Notes under the pieces: generated by a model | Database searches by the model: none | Told to the model about the DNA's origin: nothing | The model's input: the letters and a program-made list of their open reading frames with translations, nothing else | NCBI GenBank assembly: GCA_026394395.1 | Contig: JAPKYK010000001.1 | Location: 124,001-188,000, forward strand | Length of the DNA: 64,000 bases | Reading direction: 5' to 3' | Origin: Methanomassiliicoccales archaeon | Lineage (GTDB): Archaea; Thermoplasmatota; Thermoplasmata; Methanomassiliicoccales; UBA472 | Position numbers and translations under genes: made by a program | Shown here: piece after piece, positions 25,737 through 33,444 of the stretch | Numbering within the stretch: position 1 is the first letter of the stretch | Layout: the number at the start of each line of letters is the position of its first letter

Positions 25737-25742
25737 TTTTTT
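25737..25742 (+). terminator. T-run after the phosphate transporter
   Basis: Six T residues shortly after the stop codon, with a second T5 run about 15 bases later, consistent with archaeal oligo-T termination. Confidence 0.4.
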
Positions 25743-26102
25743 CTATCCTGATTTTTCACGAGAGTACGAGGAATTCATCTCTCCAGGTGATCGTTGCCGA
25801 TACGATGGATCCGCAGTCGAAGATTAAAGATCGAACGGACCATGACCGAGTCCCTCACAGCCATTCCCAGCGCCAAAAGCCGAGAAAGCCCTCCGGTATT
25901 AATATGTGTTTACTAAAATTAAATATTGTTAAGACCGATGCCGAAAAAATCTCATCGATTATGGGTCCGGCGCATAGGAAATATTCTGTCTGGCTCACCT
26001 TTCCACAGGTAAGATGGGGTTAGACGACGCATCGTAATCCTTCCTGTACCAATCGATAGAATATTAATAGGCGGACCAAGCAATTATCACTTAGGGGTAA
26101 TT
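25743..26102. other. Intergenic gap with promoter of the sulfur/Hdr operon
   Basis: No credible gene is seen. An AT-rich patch lies around 25900-25935. A TATA-like ATATTAATA at 26060-26069 stands about 40 bases before the DsrE start, and AGGGG precedes that ATG. The 78-codon ORF in this gap lacks protein-like composition. Confidence 0.5.
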
Positions 26103-26456
26103 ATGGCAAAAGTAGCAATAATTGTAAACAGCACGGAGCCGAGATGCGTTTACCCGCCTTTTCTTCTGGGGTCGAGCGCTCAGGCGATTGGAGACGAAGT
26201 AATATTGTTCTTCACACCGGGTGGATCCCTGATTCTGAAGACGGGCGAACTGGAGAAGCTGAAGGCCAAGGGACTTCCAGACATGGAGGACCTCGTCAAG
26301 AAGTTCCACATGTTGGGCGGGAAGGTCTACATCTGCGCACTAGCCTTGGAAGCCAAGGACATCAAGAAAGAGGAGCTCAGGAAAGATGTAATGATCATGG
26401 GAGCTACCGAATTCATGACCATGGCCAGTGGATGCACCGTCACTTTCTCGTTCTGA
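26103..26456 (+). CDS. DsrE/DsrF-like sulfur-relay protein
   Basis: A 117-residue DsrE-fold protein (VAIIVNSTEPRCVYPPF, then GDEVILFFTPGGSLIL). Members carry persulfide or trisulfide on cysteines in sulfur relays. Cysteines occur in EPRCVYPP, YICALAL and, near the C terminus, ASGCTVTF, the last in the position typical of active cysteines of this fold. It is the first gene of a co-directional run: TusA 18 bases later, then MvhD, HdrA-type and FdhB-type proteins. DsrE plus TusA next to Hdr-like genes recalls sHdr sulfur-oxidation loci. Confidence 0.85.
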   Translation: MAKVAIIVNSTEPRCVYPPFLLGSSAQAIGDEVILFFTPGGSLILKTGELEKLKAKGLPDMEDLVKKFHMLGGKVYICALALEAKDIKKEELRKDVMIMGATEFMTMASGCTVTFSF

Positions 26457-26474
26457 TCGATCGGGGCGTACAAA

Positions 26475-26699
26475 ATGGCAACGGTGTATCTTGATACGCT
26501 GGGCAAGAAATGCCCTCAGCCCATTCTGGAGGTGGCGGTCAGATCCAAGCAAATGAAACCCGGCGATGTGCTGGAGGTAATCTCGGATTGCGAATCCTTC
26601 CACGGGGACGTCGGGCCTTGGTGCAAGAAGACTGGCAGGACCTTACTGTTCGTAGGTGAAATGGGCGGAGGCAAGTGGAAAGCTCAGATCCAATTCTGA
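26475..26699 (+). CDS. TusA-family sulfurtransferase
   Basis: A 74-residue two-layer alpha/beta protein with the diagnostic GKKCPQPILEV, in which the cysteine of the CPxP motif carries persulfide sulfur. TusA proteins hand sulfur to DsrE-type partners or to redox enzymes. A further WCKKTG cysteine is in the C-terminal half. It lies 18 bases after the DsrE-like gene; a T7 run after its stop may partly terminate transcription before the redox genes. Confidence 0.9.
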   Translation: MATVYLDTLGKKCPQPILEVAVRSKQMKPGDVLEVISDCESFHGDVGPWCKKTGRTLLFVGEMGGGKWKAQIQF

Positions 26700-26708
26700 G
26701 CCCCAACC

Positions 26709-26720
26709 TTTTTTTATTTA
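26709..26720 (+). promoter_or_regulatory. T7 run and TATA-like sequence between tusA and mvhD
   Basis: T7 (26709-26715) followed by ATTTA lies ten bases after the tusA stop and about 20 bases before the mvhD ATG. It could terminate part of the dsrE-tusA message, act as a TATA element for the redox genes, or both. Confidence 0.35.
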
Positions 26721-26738
26721 TCTAGCAAGGCAGCGACA

Positions 26739-27164
26739 ATGAGTGATACATTCCAGCCACGTATAGTTGGGTTTCTATGCAATTGGTGCTCCTACGCCGG
26801 GGCCGACCTGGCCGGAGCGAACCGCCTTCTAGTGCCCTCCAGTATAACGCCCATAAGGGTGATGTGCTCCAGCCGCCTGGACCCCACCTTGGTCCTGAAC
26901 GCCCTGCTCAGAGGGGCCGATGGAGTCCTCGTGGCCGGATGTCATCCAGGTGATTGCCATTACGGGGAAGGTAACTACTACGCCCGCCGCCGCCTGTTCT
27001 TGCTCAAGGAAGTGCTGGCCTCCCTGGGCCTGGAAGAGGACCGATTTAGGCTGGAATGGGTCTCGGCCTCGGAGGGGAAACGCTTCTCCGAGGTGGCCAT
27101 CGACTTCGACCGACGTATCCGGGAGATAGGACCCAATCCCATACGCCAGACGGCATACACCTGA
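26739..27164 (+). CDS. MvhD-like 2Fe-2S electron-transfer protein (copy 1)
   Basis: A 141-residue homologue of the hydrogenase delta subunit MvhD, which relays electrons between a donor enzyme and HdrA. The conserved cysteines are all present: FLCNWCSYAGADLAG at the start, RVMCSSR, and VAGCHPGDCHYGEGNYYARRR. No hydrogenase MvhA or MvhG gene is in the window, so the donor is probably another subunit of this operon. A second copy (32230-32655) closes the operon. Confidence 0.92.
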   Translation: MSDTFQPRIVGFLCNWCSYAGADLAGANRLLVPSSITPIRVMCSSRLDPTLVLNALLRGADGVLVAGCHPGDCHYGEGNYYARRRLFLLKEVLASLGLEEDRFRLEWVSASEGKRFSEVAIDFDRRIREIGPNPIRQTAYT

Positions 27165-27173
27165 GGTGATGGT

Positions 27174-28439
27174 ATGACCAAGCTCGACGTGCTCGTGATC
27201 GGCGCCGGTATCGGCGGTCTGCAGGCCAGCCAGCTTCTCAGCAAGGCCGGACACCAGGTGCATCTAGTGGAGAGGACGGCACACATCGGCGGGACGAGCG
27301 TCAAGTTCGAGAACGTCTTCCCTAACCTGGAATGTGCCACCTGCATGCTATCCCCCCTGGAGCAGGAACTGCTGCAGGACCCGAACGTGCACATTCTCAC
27401 CTTGACCGAGGTGGCGGGCCTGGAGGGCGGTCCGGGCGATCTCACCGTTAAGCTACGTCAAAGAGCGAGGTACGTAAGCATGGACAACTGCATCGGCTGC
27501 GCAGCCTGCTTCGACGTCTGCCCAGTCTCCGCCAGCAACGAGTTCGAGGAAAGTCTGTCGCAGCGCAAGGCCATCTACCTCCCCTGTGCGGGGGCGTTAC
27601 CGAACGTCCCGCGCATCGACCCGGAGGTCTGCCTGCGTTTCAAGGGGCAGGAGTGCTCGACATGCCAAGAAGCCTGCGCCTTCGAGGCCATAGAGTACGA
27701 GCAGAAGGATCAGGAAATAGAACTGAAGGTCGGGGCGGTCCTGGTGGCCGTGGGGTGCGGGACCATGGACCTCAAGAAGCTCCCCCAGTTCTCCTACGAT
27801 TCCCTTCCAGAGGTCTTCAGCGCCCTGGAGTTCGAACGCCTCTACGCCTCCAATGGGCCCACCGCTGGACAGGTGCAGTTGCGCGACGGCCGCGTGCCAT
27901 CCCGGATCGCGCTGGTCCATTGCGTGGGAAGGAAGGAAGAGATGATCTGTTCCGGCGTCTGCTGCCGCTACCTCCTGAAGTTCAGGCACTACCTAAGGGT
28001 CAAGCTACCGGACACCGAGGTGCTGGAGTTCCACAGCGACCTCTGCCTGCCCAACAAAGGCGACCAGCGGTTCATGGCGGAGATGGCCCCGGACGGCCAG
28101 GGCATGATAAGGGCCGAGGTGACCAGGGTCAAGGGTGCGGGCGGATCGCTCAAGGTTTTCCATCGTTCATCTGCTGGAGAAGGGTGCGAACAGGTGGACA
28201 TGGTGGTGCTGGCGCCGGCGCTGGTCCCTCCGGAAGGCACAGAAGGGTTGAGCAAGGTACTGGGCCTGGAACTGGCCTCCGACGGTTTCCTGGCCGGGGA
28301 CGGCGTCCTTTCCAGCCGTCCCGGGGTGTTCATCCTGGGGGGCGCCCGGGGACCCAAGGACATCCGGGAGACGGTGGCCGAGGCATTAGCCGCGGCCGGA
28401 GAGGCCATGCGCTGCGCTGAGCGGGAGGGACCAGAATGA
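27174..28439 (+). CDS. HdrA-type flavoprotein with ferredoxin insert (QmoA-like)
   Basis: A 421-residue FAD protein of the HdrA family. It begins directly with the dinucleotide fold VLVIGAGIGGLQASQLL, has the HdrA segment LECATCMLSP and a ferredoxin insert (CIGCAACFDVCP, then QECSTCQEACAFEAI) near residues 107-170. It lacks the N-terminal cysteine domain and the C-terminal ferredoxin of full HdrA, giving the length and layout of QmoA. HVHCVGRKEEM-like and CSGVCC cysteines follow in the second half. It overlaps the next HdrA-type gene by ATGA. Expected role: electron bifurcation or transfer within a cytosolic complex. Confidence 0.88.
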   Translation: MTKLDVLVIGAGIGGLQASQLLSKAGHQVHLVERTAHIGGTSVKFENVFPNLECATCMLSPLEQELLQDPNVHILTLTEVAGLEGGPGDLTVKLRQRARYVSMDNCIGCAACFDVCPVSASNEFEESLSQRKAIYLPCAGALPNVPRIDPEVCLRFKGQECSTCQEACAFEAIEYEQKDQEIELKVGAVLVAVGCGTMDLKKLPQFSYDSLPEVFSALEFERLYASNGPTAGQVQLRDGRVPSRIALVHCVGRKEEMICSGVCCRYLLKFRHYLRVKLPDTEVLEFHSDLCLPNKGDQRFMAEMAPDGQGMIRAEVTRVKGAGGSLKVFHRSSAGEGCEQVDMVVLAPALVPPEGTEGLSKVLGLELASDGFLAGDGVLSSRPGVFILGGARGPKDIRETVAEALAAAGEAMRCAEREGPE

Positions 28440-30067
28440 CCGCCAGGATAGGGGTGTACGTCTGCGAGTGCGGCAACAACATCTCCGACCAGGTAGACAT
28501 GGTCAAGCTGCTCGAGCAGCTTTCCCTGCCCGGGGTGGTCAAGGTTTCCCAGCACCGCTTGATGTGTTCCAAGGAGGGGCAGGACTTCCTAGAGGAGGAG
28601 ATCAGGAAGGAACGGTTGACCCATCTGGTAGTGGCCGCCTGTTCCCCCCACCAGCATCTGTCCACCTTCATGGAGGTGTGCGAGAGGGGCGGACTGAACC
28701 CTCACCTGATGCAGATGGCCAACATAAGGGAGCAGTGCGCCTGGATCACCCCGGACCGCGAAGAGGCCACGGAGAAGGCCGCACGCATGATCAAGGCGGC
28801 CATCAGAAGGGTGACCTGGCAATCCCCACTGTCCGAAAGAGAGGTGTCCACCAACCCGGACGTGCTCATAGTCGGGGCCGGGCGCAGCGGTATGACCGCC
28901 GCCCTAATGATAGCCTCCCCGGAACGTCAAGTGCACCTGGTGGAGAGGACGGTGACCTTGAACAAGACGGTCAGTTTGTTGGGGGCCGGCAGACCTTTGG
29001 CGGAGATGATGGCGGAAGATCCTCAGATAATCAAGCACTTGCAATCTGAACTGAAAGCCGTCCGCGGCTTCTTCGGCAATTTCGAAGTGGACCTAGTCCA
29101 GGGGAACGAGAGGACCGGATTGAAGGTCGGGGCCATCGTCCTATGCACTGGGTCCCGGACCATGACCAAGGAAGAGATGGGATATCCGGGCTCGGAGAAT
29201 CCTCGGGCGATGACCCTTCCCGATGCTCCAAACGGTCTTGTTAGTCGGGTGCAGGCGCTCGGTCCGGGCTCGCCCAAGGTCGTGTTCGTCCATTGCGCTG
29301 GGCGGGAAAAGGTCGGTTATTGTTCCGGTAACTGTTGCCTGCGGTCGTTCCAGGCGATGCGCTCGCTGATGAAGGAAGTGCCCGATGTCCATATCATAGG
29401 CCTGTACCAGGACGTCTGCGTCCCGGGCCGGGAAGGCCAAAGATATTTCGAAGGGACCGTCAAGGACGGCGTCACCATGGCCTGGGGAAGACTGACCGGT
29501 CTGGAAGGCGAGGGCGGCGGATGCTTGCTGCGGTACGACTCAGGGAGCGGGGCCGAAGAAAGGATATCGGCCGACCTGGTGGTCCTGGTGCCAGCCACGG
29601 TGCCTGCCAGCGGTCATCGGGAGCTGGCCGAGATCACCGGGGTGACGATGGGCCCGGAGGGCTTCGTTTCCGAAGGGCACGAGAAACTGGAACCGGTCGC
29701 CACCTCCAGCAAGGGCATCTACATGGCCGGGAGCGCCTCCGGGCCGCGGGACGAACGGTCCACAGACGTGCTATCGTTGGCCGTTATCGCCCAGGTGAGA
29801 GCGGAGCTGGTCCCGGGAAAGACGCTGCATCTGGAACCCAAGACCTCTCAGGTGTGCGAGACCCTCTGCACAGGCTGCCGGAACTGCCTGTCGGTCTGCA
29901 CGTACGGGGCCATCATCTACGACCCCGTCGCCCAGGTCTGTCGGGTCAACGAGGTCATATGTCGGGGCTGCGGTAACTGCATGGCCGCCTGCCCCTCCGG
30001 AGCCATATCCGTGAAGGGCGCAACCTACGATCAAATAGTCCAGGAGATAAGGGAGGCGGTCCGGTGA
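28436..30067 (+). CDS. HdrA-type flavoprotein with N- and C-terminal Fe-S domains
   Basis: A 543-residue HdrA homologue complementary to its neighbour. It has the HdrA N-terminal domain (RIGVYVCECGNNISD, RLMCSKEG, VVAACSPHQHLSTF), the FAD fold DVLIVGAGRSGMTAALMIA near residue 140, CSGNCC, and a C-terminal double 4Fe-4S ferredoxin (CTGCRNCLSVC and CRGCGNCMAACPSGAI). The internal ferredoxin insert of the preceding protein is absent. The pair together carries the parts of one HdrA, and with MvhD resembles the QmoA/QmoB arrangement. It overlaps its neighbours by four bases on each side. Confidence 0.9.
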   Translation: MTARIGVYVCECGNNISDQVDMVKLLEQLSLPGVVKVSQHRLMCSKEGQDFLEEEIRKERLTHLVVAACSPHQHLSTFMEVCERGGLNPHLMQMANIREQCAWITPDREEATEKAARMIKAAIRRVTWQSPLSEREVSTNPDVLIVGAGRSGMTAALMIASPERQVHLVERTVTLNKTVSLLGAGRPLAEMMAEDPQIIKHLQSELKAVRGFFGNFEVDLVQGNERTGLKVGAIVLCTGSRTMTKEEMGYPGSENPRAMTLPDAPNGLVSRVQALGPGSPKVVFVHCAGREKVGYCSGNCCLRSFQAMRSLMKEVPDVHIIGLYQDVCVPGREGQRYFEGTVKDGVTMAWGRLTGLEGEGGGCLLRYDSGSGAEERISADLVVLVPATVPASGHRELAEITGVTMGPEGFVSEGHEKLEPVATSSKGIYMAGSASGPRDERSTDVLSLAVIAQVRAELVPGKTLHLEPKTSQVCETLCTGCRNCLSVCTYGAIIYDPVAQVCRVNEVICRGCGNCMAACPSGAISVKGATYDQIVQEIREAVR

Positions 30068-31161
30068 GTGGTCCAAGGAAGGGAGCGAGGCTGACGGGAA
30101 AAGGCCCCAACGTATTGCTACCGCACCTTGTGCGGTCCTTAGAGGAGAAGGGCTTCGATGCCGTGCTCATCCCCCTCTGCACTCCTGGCCAAGATTCGTT
30201 CGCCTATGTGCTGGTCAAGGACCCCGGCCTGTTGAGCATCGCCGATCCGGTCCCTCCGGTACAGACCACCACCGGCGGCAAGGCCCTTTCTAACCTTACC
30301 AAGCATGGCGGGGGGCGGCTCAGGATTGCTGCGGTCATGAGGCCCTGTGAGGCCAGGGGGACCGTCGAACTGGCCAAGCTGGGCCAGGTGGACCTGACGA
30401 ATGTCACCATGATCACCCTGGACTGTCCAGGGACCATACCGCTTCAAACATACTTCCGCGGCGGGGAAAGACCGGTCCGCTCGGGATTCCTTTCGAACGG
30501 CATCAGACCCATCTGCCAAATGTGCGACCGCTCCTTCGCTCCGGTGGGGGACCTGCATCTGGGATGGTGCGTCGAGGACGAAGCCCCGGTCCTCATGTTC
30601 ACCAGTCAAAAAGGGGAGCAGGCCCTAGAGGCCCTGAGGCTGACACCTGATGCTGATATCTCCAATTGGGCGGTCGCCTCGAAGGAACTGTCCGAGGCCA
30701 AGGGAAAGGAACGAGCCCGTGGCCTGGGCGAGATGACGCAGAGGACCGCTGGCCTGAACAACCTCATGGAGGTACTGGGGCCCTGCATCGACTGTCATAA
30801 CTGCATGAGGGTCTGTCCGGTCTGCTATTGCCGCGTCTGCACCTTCGACCTGAAGAGACAAGGTCACACCCCGGAAGATGTACTGGAGCTGGTCAAGGTC
30901 CGCGGACGCCTCCGGTTGCCCTTGGACACGCTGATGTTCCACCTAGGAAGGATGAACCACATGAGCCTGAACTGCGTCTCCTGCGGCGCCTGCGAGGACG
31001 CCTGCCCCGCCGGCATCCCCATCGCCCAGATATTCGCCGCGGTGGCGGACCGGACCCAGAAAGCCTTCGGCTACCAGGCCGGGCTGGACCTGGGGCAAAG
31101 GCCGCCGCTCATAACCTTCCTGGAAGAGGAGCTGGAGGGTGACCATGTCCAAGGCCATTGA
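30064..31161 (+). CDS. FdhB/FrhB-like iron-sulfur protein (copy 1)
   Basis: A 365-residue protein whose C-terminal 140 residues carry two iron-sulfur motifs, CIDCHNCMRVCPVCYC with a further CTF cysteine, and CVSCGACEDACPAGIP, and the pattern LMFHLGRMNHM shared with formate dehydrogenase beta subunits. The N-terminal part (AAVMRPCEARGTVEL, ICQMCDR) resembles the F420/FAD-binding FrhB-FdhB region. Such subunits pass electrons between F420, NAD(P)H or formate modules and HdrA. It starts at GTG, overlapping the previous stop, and is a tandem paralogue of the next gene. The electron donor is unknown. Confidence 0.8.
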   Translation: MSGPRKGARLTGKGPNVLLPHLVRSLEEKGFDAVLIPLCTPGQDSFAYVLVKDPGLLSIADPVPPVQTTTGGKALSNLTKHGGGRLRIAAVMRPCEARGTVELAKLGQVDLTNVTMITLDCPGTIPLQTYFRGGERPVRSGFLSNGIRPICQMCDRSFAPVGDLHLGWCVEDEAPVLMFTSQKGEQALEALRLTPDADISNWAVASKELSEAKGKERARGLGEMTQRTAGLNNLMEVLGPCIDCHNCMRVCPVCYCRVCTFDLKRQGHTPEDVLELVKVRGRLRLPLDTLMFHLGRMNHMSLNCVSCGACEDACPAGIPIAQIFAAVADRTQKAFGYQAGLDLGQRPPLITFLEEELEGDHVQGH

Positions 31162-32233
31162 TCTCGGGCCACGGCCGCAGGAAGGCCTCAGGGACGCTTT
31201 GGACCGTCTAATGGACGCCGGCGAGTTCGCCGGCGTAGTATCCCTCGGCTCCACCTCCGGAGGGGCGGTGGACTACCTGCTGGTGATGAAAGGCCAAAAC
31301 ATGTCAGACCTGCGTCCCCTGCATCCTGTGATCCCCAACCAGGTGGGGAGGCTGCTCCGGGAAATGACCCTAAGGGGGCCGCTCAAAGAAAGGCTGCTGG
31401 TGATCGCCCGGCCCTGCGAGCTGCGGGGGTTCGTGGAAATGGTCAAGAGGCAGCAGGGCGACCTAACCAACATGGTGTTCGTGAGCATGGTGTGCAGCGG
31501 GGCGTTCCCGTTGTCCATGTCCGTCTCCGGCAGTACCGAAAAACGTTCGGAGGAGTACTGGTCATCCCTGGGGAAGGGAGCGCTTCCGGACCTGCGTCCG
31601 GCCTGCCTTGTCTGCACCGAACTCGTGCCCTACACCGCCGATCTGGTCATGGCCCCGGTGGAAGAAGGGAGATGGTCCTTGGCGGCCTGGAGCGATGAAG
31701 GTTCCAAATTGATGGAGGCGGCGTTCCCCTCGGTCAAAGATGCGGAACTGGACAGAAAGACCTTAGAACGCATGGTCACGGAGCGGAAGGCCAACCGCCC
31801 GGAGGTCCTCGGAAAGGAGGCGGACGTGCATGGTCTCGCCGACCTGGTCAAGATATTCGGGCGCTGCATCGGCTGCCACGCCTGCAGCAAGGCCTGCCCC
31901 ATATGCTATTGCACCCTGTGCACCTTCGAATCTGCCCGCATGGAGGAAAGGATGGAGCAGATAGAAGGGGAGCTGGACATCAAGGGAGGGGTCAGGGCCC
32001 CCACCGGCACGGTGCTGTTCCACATCGGGCGCATGGGGCACATGGCCGTATCATGCATAGCCTGCGGCAGCTGTCAGGACGTATGCCCTACGAACATCCC
32101 GGTGTCGTTGCTTTTCAAGAAGGTGGGGGAGGCTGTACAGGCCCGCTTTAATTACGTTCCGGGTCGTGATGTCAAGGAAAAGCAGCCGATCAACACTTTC
32201 CAGCCGATAGAGTTCAAGGAGATGGGCAAATGA
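31145..32233 (+). CDS. FdhB/FrhB-like iron-sulfur protein (copy 2)
   Basis: A 362-residue paralogue of the preceding protein with the same order of motifs: VIARPCELRGFVEM, CLVCTEL, CIGCHACSKACPICYC, LFHIGRMGHMA and CIACGSCQDVCPTNIP, ending in the FdhB-like proline-rich PINTFQPIEF. ATG 31145 is preferred because GGAGGG lies about five bases upstream; an in-frame GTG at 31139 is possible. It overlaps the previous gene by 17 bases and the second MvhD by four. Two different copies in one operon suggest two electron entry or exit sites on the HdrA core. Confidence 0.8.
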   Translation: MSKAIDLGPRPQEGLRDALDRLMDAGEFAGVVSLGSTSGGAVDYLLVMKGQNMSDLRPLHPVIPNQVGRLLREMTLRGPLKERLLVIARPCELRGFVEMVKRQQGDLTNMVFVSMVCSGAFPLSMSVSGSTEKRSEEYWSSLGKGALPDLRPACLVCTELVPYTADLVMAPVEEGRWSLAAWSDEGSKLMEAAFPSVKDAELDRKTLERMVTERKANRPEVLGKEADVHGLADLVKIFGRCIGCHACSKACPICYCTLCTFESARMEERMEQIEGELDIKGGVRAPTGTVLFHIGRMGHMAVSCIACGSCQDVCPTNIPVSLLFKKVGEAVQARFNYVPGRDVKEKQPINTFQPIEFKEMGK

Positions 32234-32655
32234 GCGAAGATTACGACCCGAAGATTCTGGGATTCCTGTGCAACTGGTGCTCCTACGCCGGGGCGGACCT
32301 GGCGGGCGTATCGCGCATGCAAATGCCCACTAACTTCCGCATCATCCGCACCATGTGTTCCGCCCGCGTAGAGCCGCTGTTCCTTTTCAAGGCGCTGCTG
32401 GGCGGCATGGACGGAGTACTGGTGGCCGGCTGTCATCCCATGGACTGTCATTACCAGCGGGGTAACTATTTCACCAGAAGGCGACTGGTCATGGTACAGG
32501 CGATTCTGGATGAGCTGAACCTGGAGGTGGAAAGGGTGAGGTTGTCGTGGGTTTCGGCGGCGGAAGGCGGGAAGTACCAACAGGTCATCACCGAGTTCAA
32601 CGAGAAGCTGAAGGAGATGGGCGAGAGCCCAGCCCGGCATGAAGTGTTCCTGTGA
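32230..32655 (+). CDS. MvhD-like 2Fe-2S electron-transfer protein (copy 2)
   Basis: A 141-residue paralogue of the first MvhD, nearly identical in the N-terminal FLCNWCSYAGADLAG, with RTMCSAR and VAGCHPMDCHYQRGNYFTRRR. It overlaps the second FdhB-like gene by ATGA and ends the operon. Having one MvhD at each end suggests each may dock to a different HdrA-type or FdhB-like subunit. Confidence 0.92.
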   Translation: MSEDYDPKILGFLCNWCSYAGADLAGVSRMQMPTNFRIIRTMCSARVEPLFLFKALLGGMDGVLVAGCHPMDCHYQRGNYFTRRRLVMVQAILDELNLEVERVRLSWVSAAEGGKYQQVITEFNEKLKEMGESPARHEVFL

Positions 32656-32757
32656 GATAAAAGGCGAGCCGGGTCCAGGACTGGTGAGCCGACCAGGCGC
32701 CAATAGCTATACATGCTCGGTTCTATACGAAAAGAACGAACTGATGACGGGACAGGA

Positions 32758-32795
32758 AGGTGCTTGTTAGAGAGAACGATATCGAAAAAGCACCT
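32758..32795. other. Hairpin in the gap after the Hdr-like operon
   Basis: AGGTGCTT (32758-32765) pairs perfectly with AAGCACCT (32788-32795) across a 22-base loop. No T-run follows directly. It lies between the redox operon and the 19-residue ORF; role unknown (processing site, attenuator or part of a small RNA). Confidence 0.3.
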
Positions 32796-32911
32796 CTCGC
32801 TACGGCTTGCAACACTTTGATTATTTTTATCCTTTTAGATAATAAAACAATATTGGTAGAGGGCATGAGGGTAAGAACACGAGAACGGTTATTAATCTCA
32901 GAGGTGACAAC

Positions 32912-32971
32912 ATGGCAAAGATTGGTAAGAAGGCCGAGAAGGTCGCCAAAGACGCTGCCCCGAAGAATTAA
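32912..32971 (+). CDS. 19-residue lysine-rich peptide ORF
   Basis: A tiny ORF (MAKIGKKAEKVAKDAAPKN) with seven lysines and one other acidic/basic mix giving a strongly positive charge. GAGGTGA, a full match to the anti-Shine-Dalgarno of archaeal 16S rRNA, sits four bases ahead of its ATG, and a T7 run lies 15 bases after the stop. That leader quality and closing signal argue for translation. I recognise no family. It could be a basic nucleic-acid-binding peptide or a leader peptide; no structural gene follows closely, which weakens the second option. Confidence 0.45.
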   Translation: MAKIGKKAEKVAKDAAPKN

Positions 32972-32986
32972 GTACATTCCATCCGC

Positions 32987-32993
32987 TTTTTTT
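32987..32993 (+). terminator. T7 tract within a short inverted repeat
   Basis: CCGCT (32983-32987) and AGCGG (32994-32998) flank seven T residues, 15 bases after the stop of the 19-residue ORF; an oligo-T terminator is likely. Confidence 0.5.
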
Positions 32994-32998
32994 AGCGG

Positions 32999-33444
32999 GC
33001 GAAAATACTGAAAACCTCTTTTTCATTATTTCATTTCTATGATCTCGGCATGGGTCGATCGTGTGGAATGAAAATAACCTACCAGCATCCCGAAAGTAAT
33101 TTTATGGGAATGAACGGGTTCATTCGGATGATAAGACTACATGACCGACAACTATGCTTGAAAAAACAGATAATGAAATATCGCTGTTTTTGCCTCAAAA
33201 AAATTATGGTAATTTGCCCAGGCGATCGACTGGCAAGTTATGATACTTTTTAATTATAAACAATCCATCGAACAACTATCCAGGGGAGCATAATGGCCCC
33301 GCTCTGAACGTATTTTCTTTTTCTTATTCTTAAAATATAGAATTACGACACCATCGAAAGAAAAATGCCAATGCTAATAACAGATAAATGATTTTCATTA
33401 TCCAACTTCTGCAGAATCTTCTAATTGATTTTGCGGCATAGGAT
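32999..33444. other. AT-rich gap, no gene recognised
   Basis: Nearly 450 bases of AT-rich sequence with short T- and A-runs and a 67-codon ORF of unconvincing composition. Several TATA-like words (for example TTTTTAATTATAAAC near 33248) could serve as promoters. I see no tRNA, repeat array or attachment site. Confidence 0.4.

Noticed and set aside
25787-26023. 78-codon ORF before the DsrE-like gene
   Set aside because: Composition is not protein-like, no Shine-Dalgarno, and it runs through an AT-rich non-coding patch.
27174-30067. A single hdrA gene broken by a frameshift
   Set aside because: Both proteins have their own dinucleotide-binding fold, the junction is a clean ATGA overlap, and their iron-sulfur domains are complementary rather than split.
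32741-32748. Box C-like CTGATGA suggesting a C/D guide RNA
   Set aside because: No D, C' or D' boxes are found at suitable distance, and the purine before the box is missing.
33050-33253. 67-codon ORF in the gap before the KamA-like gene
   Set aside because: Rich in Lys, Met and Cys from AT-rich DNA with no initiation signal.
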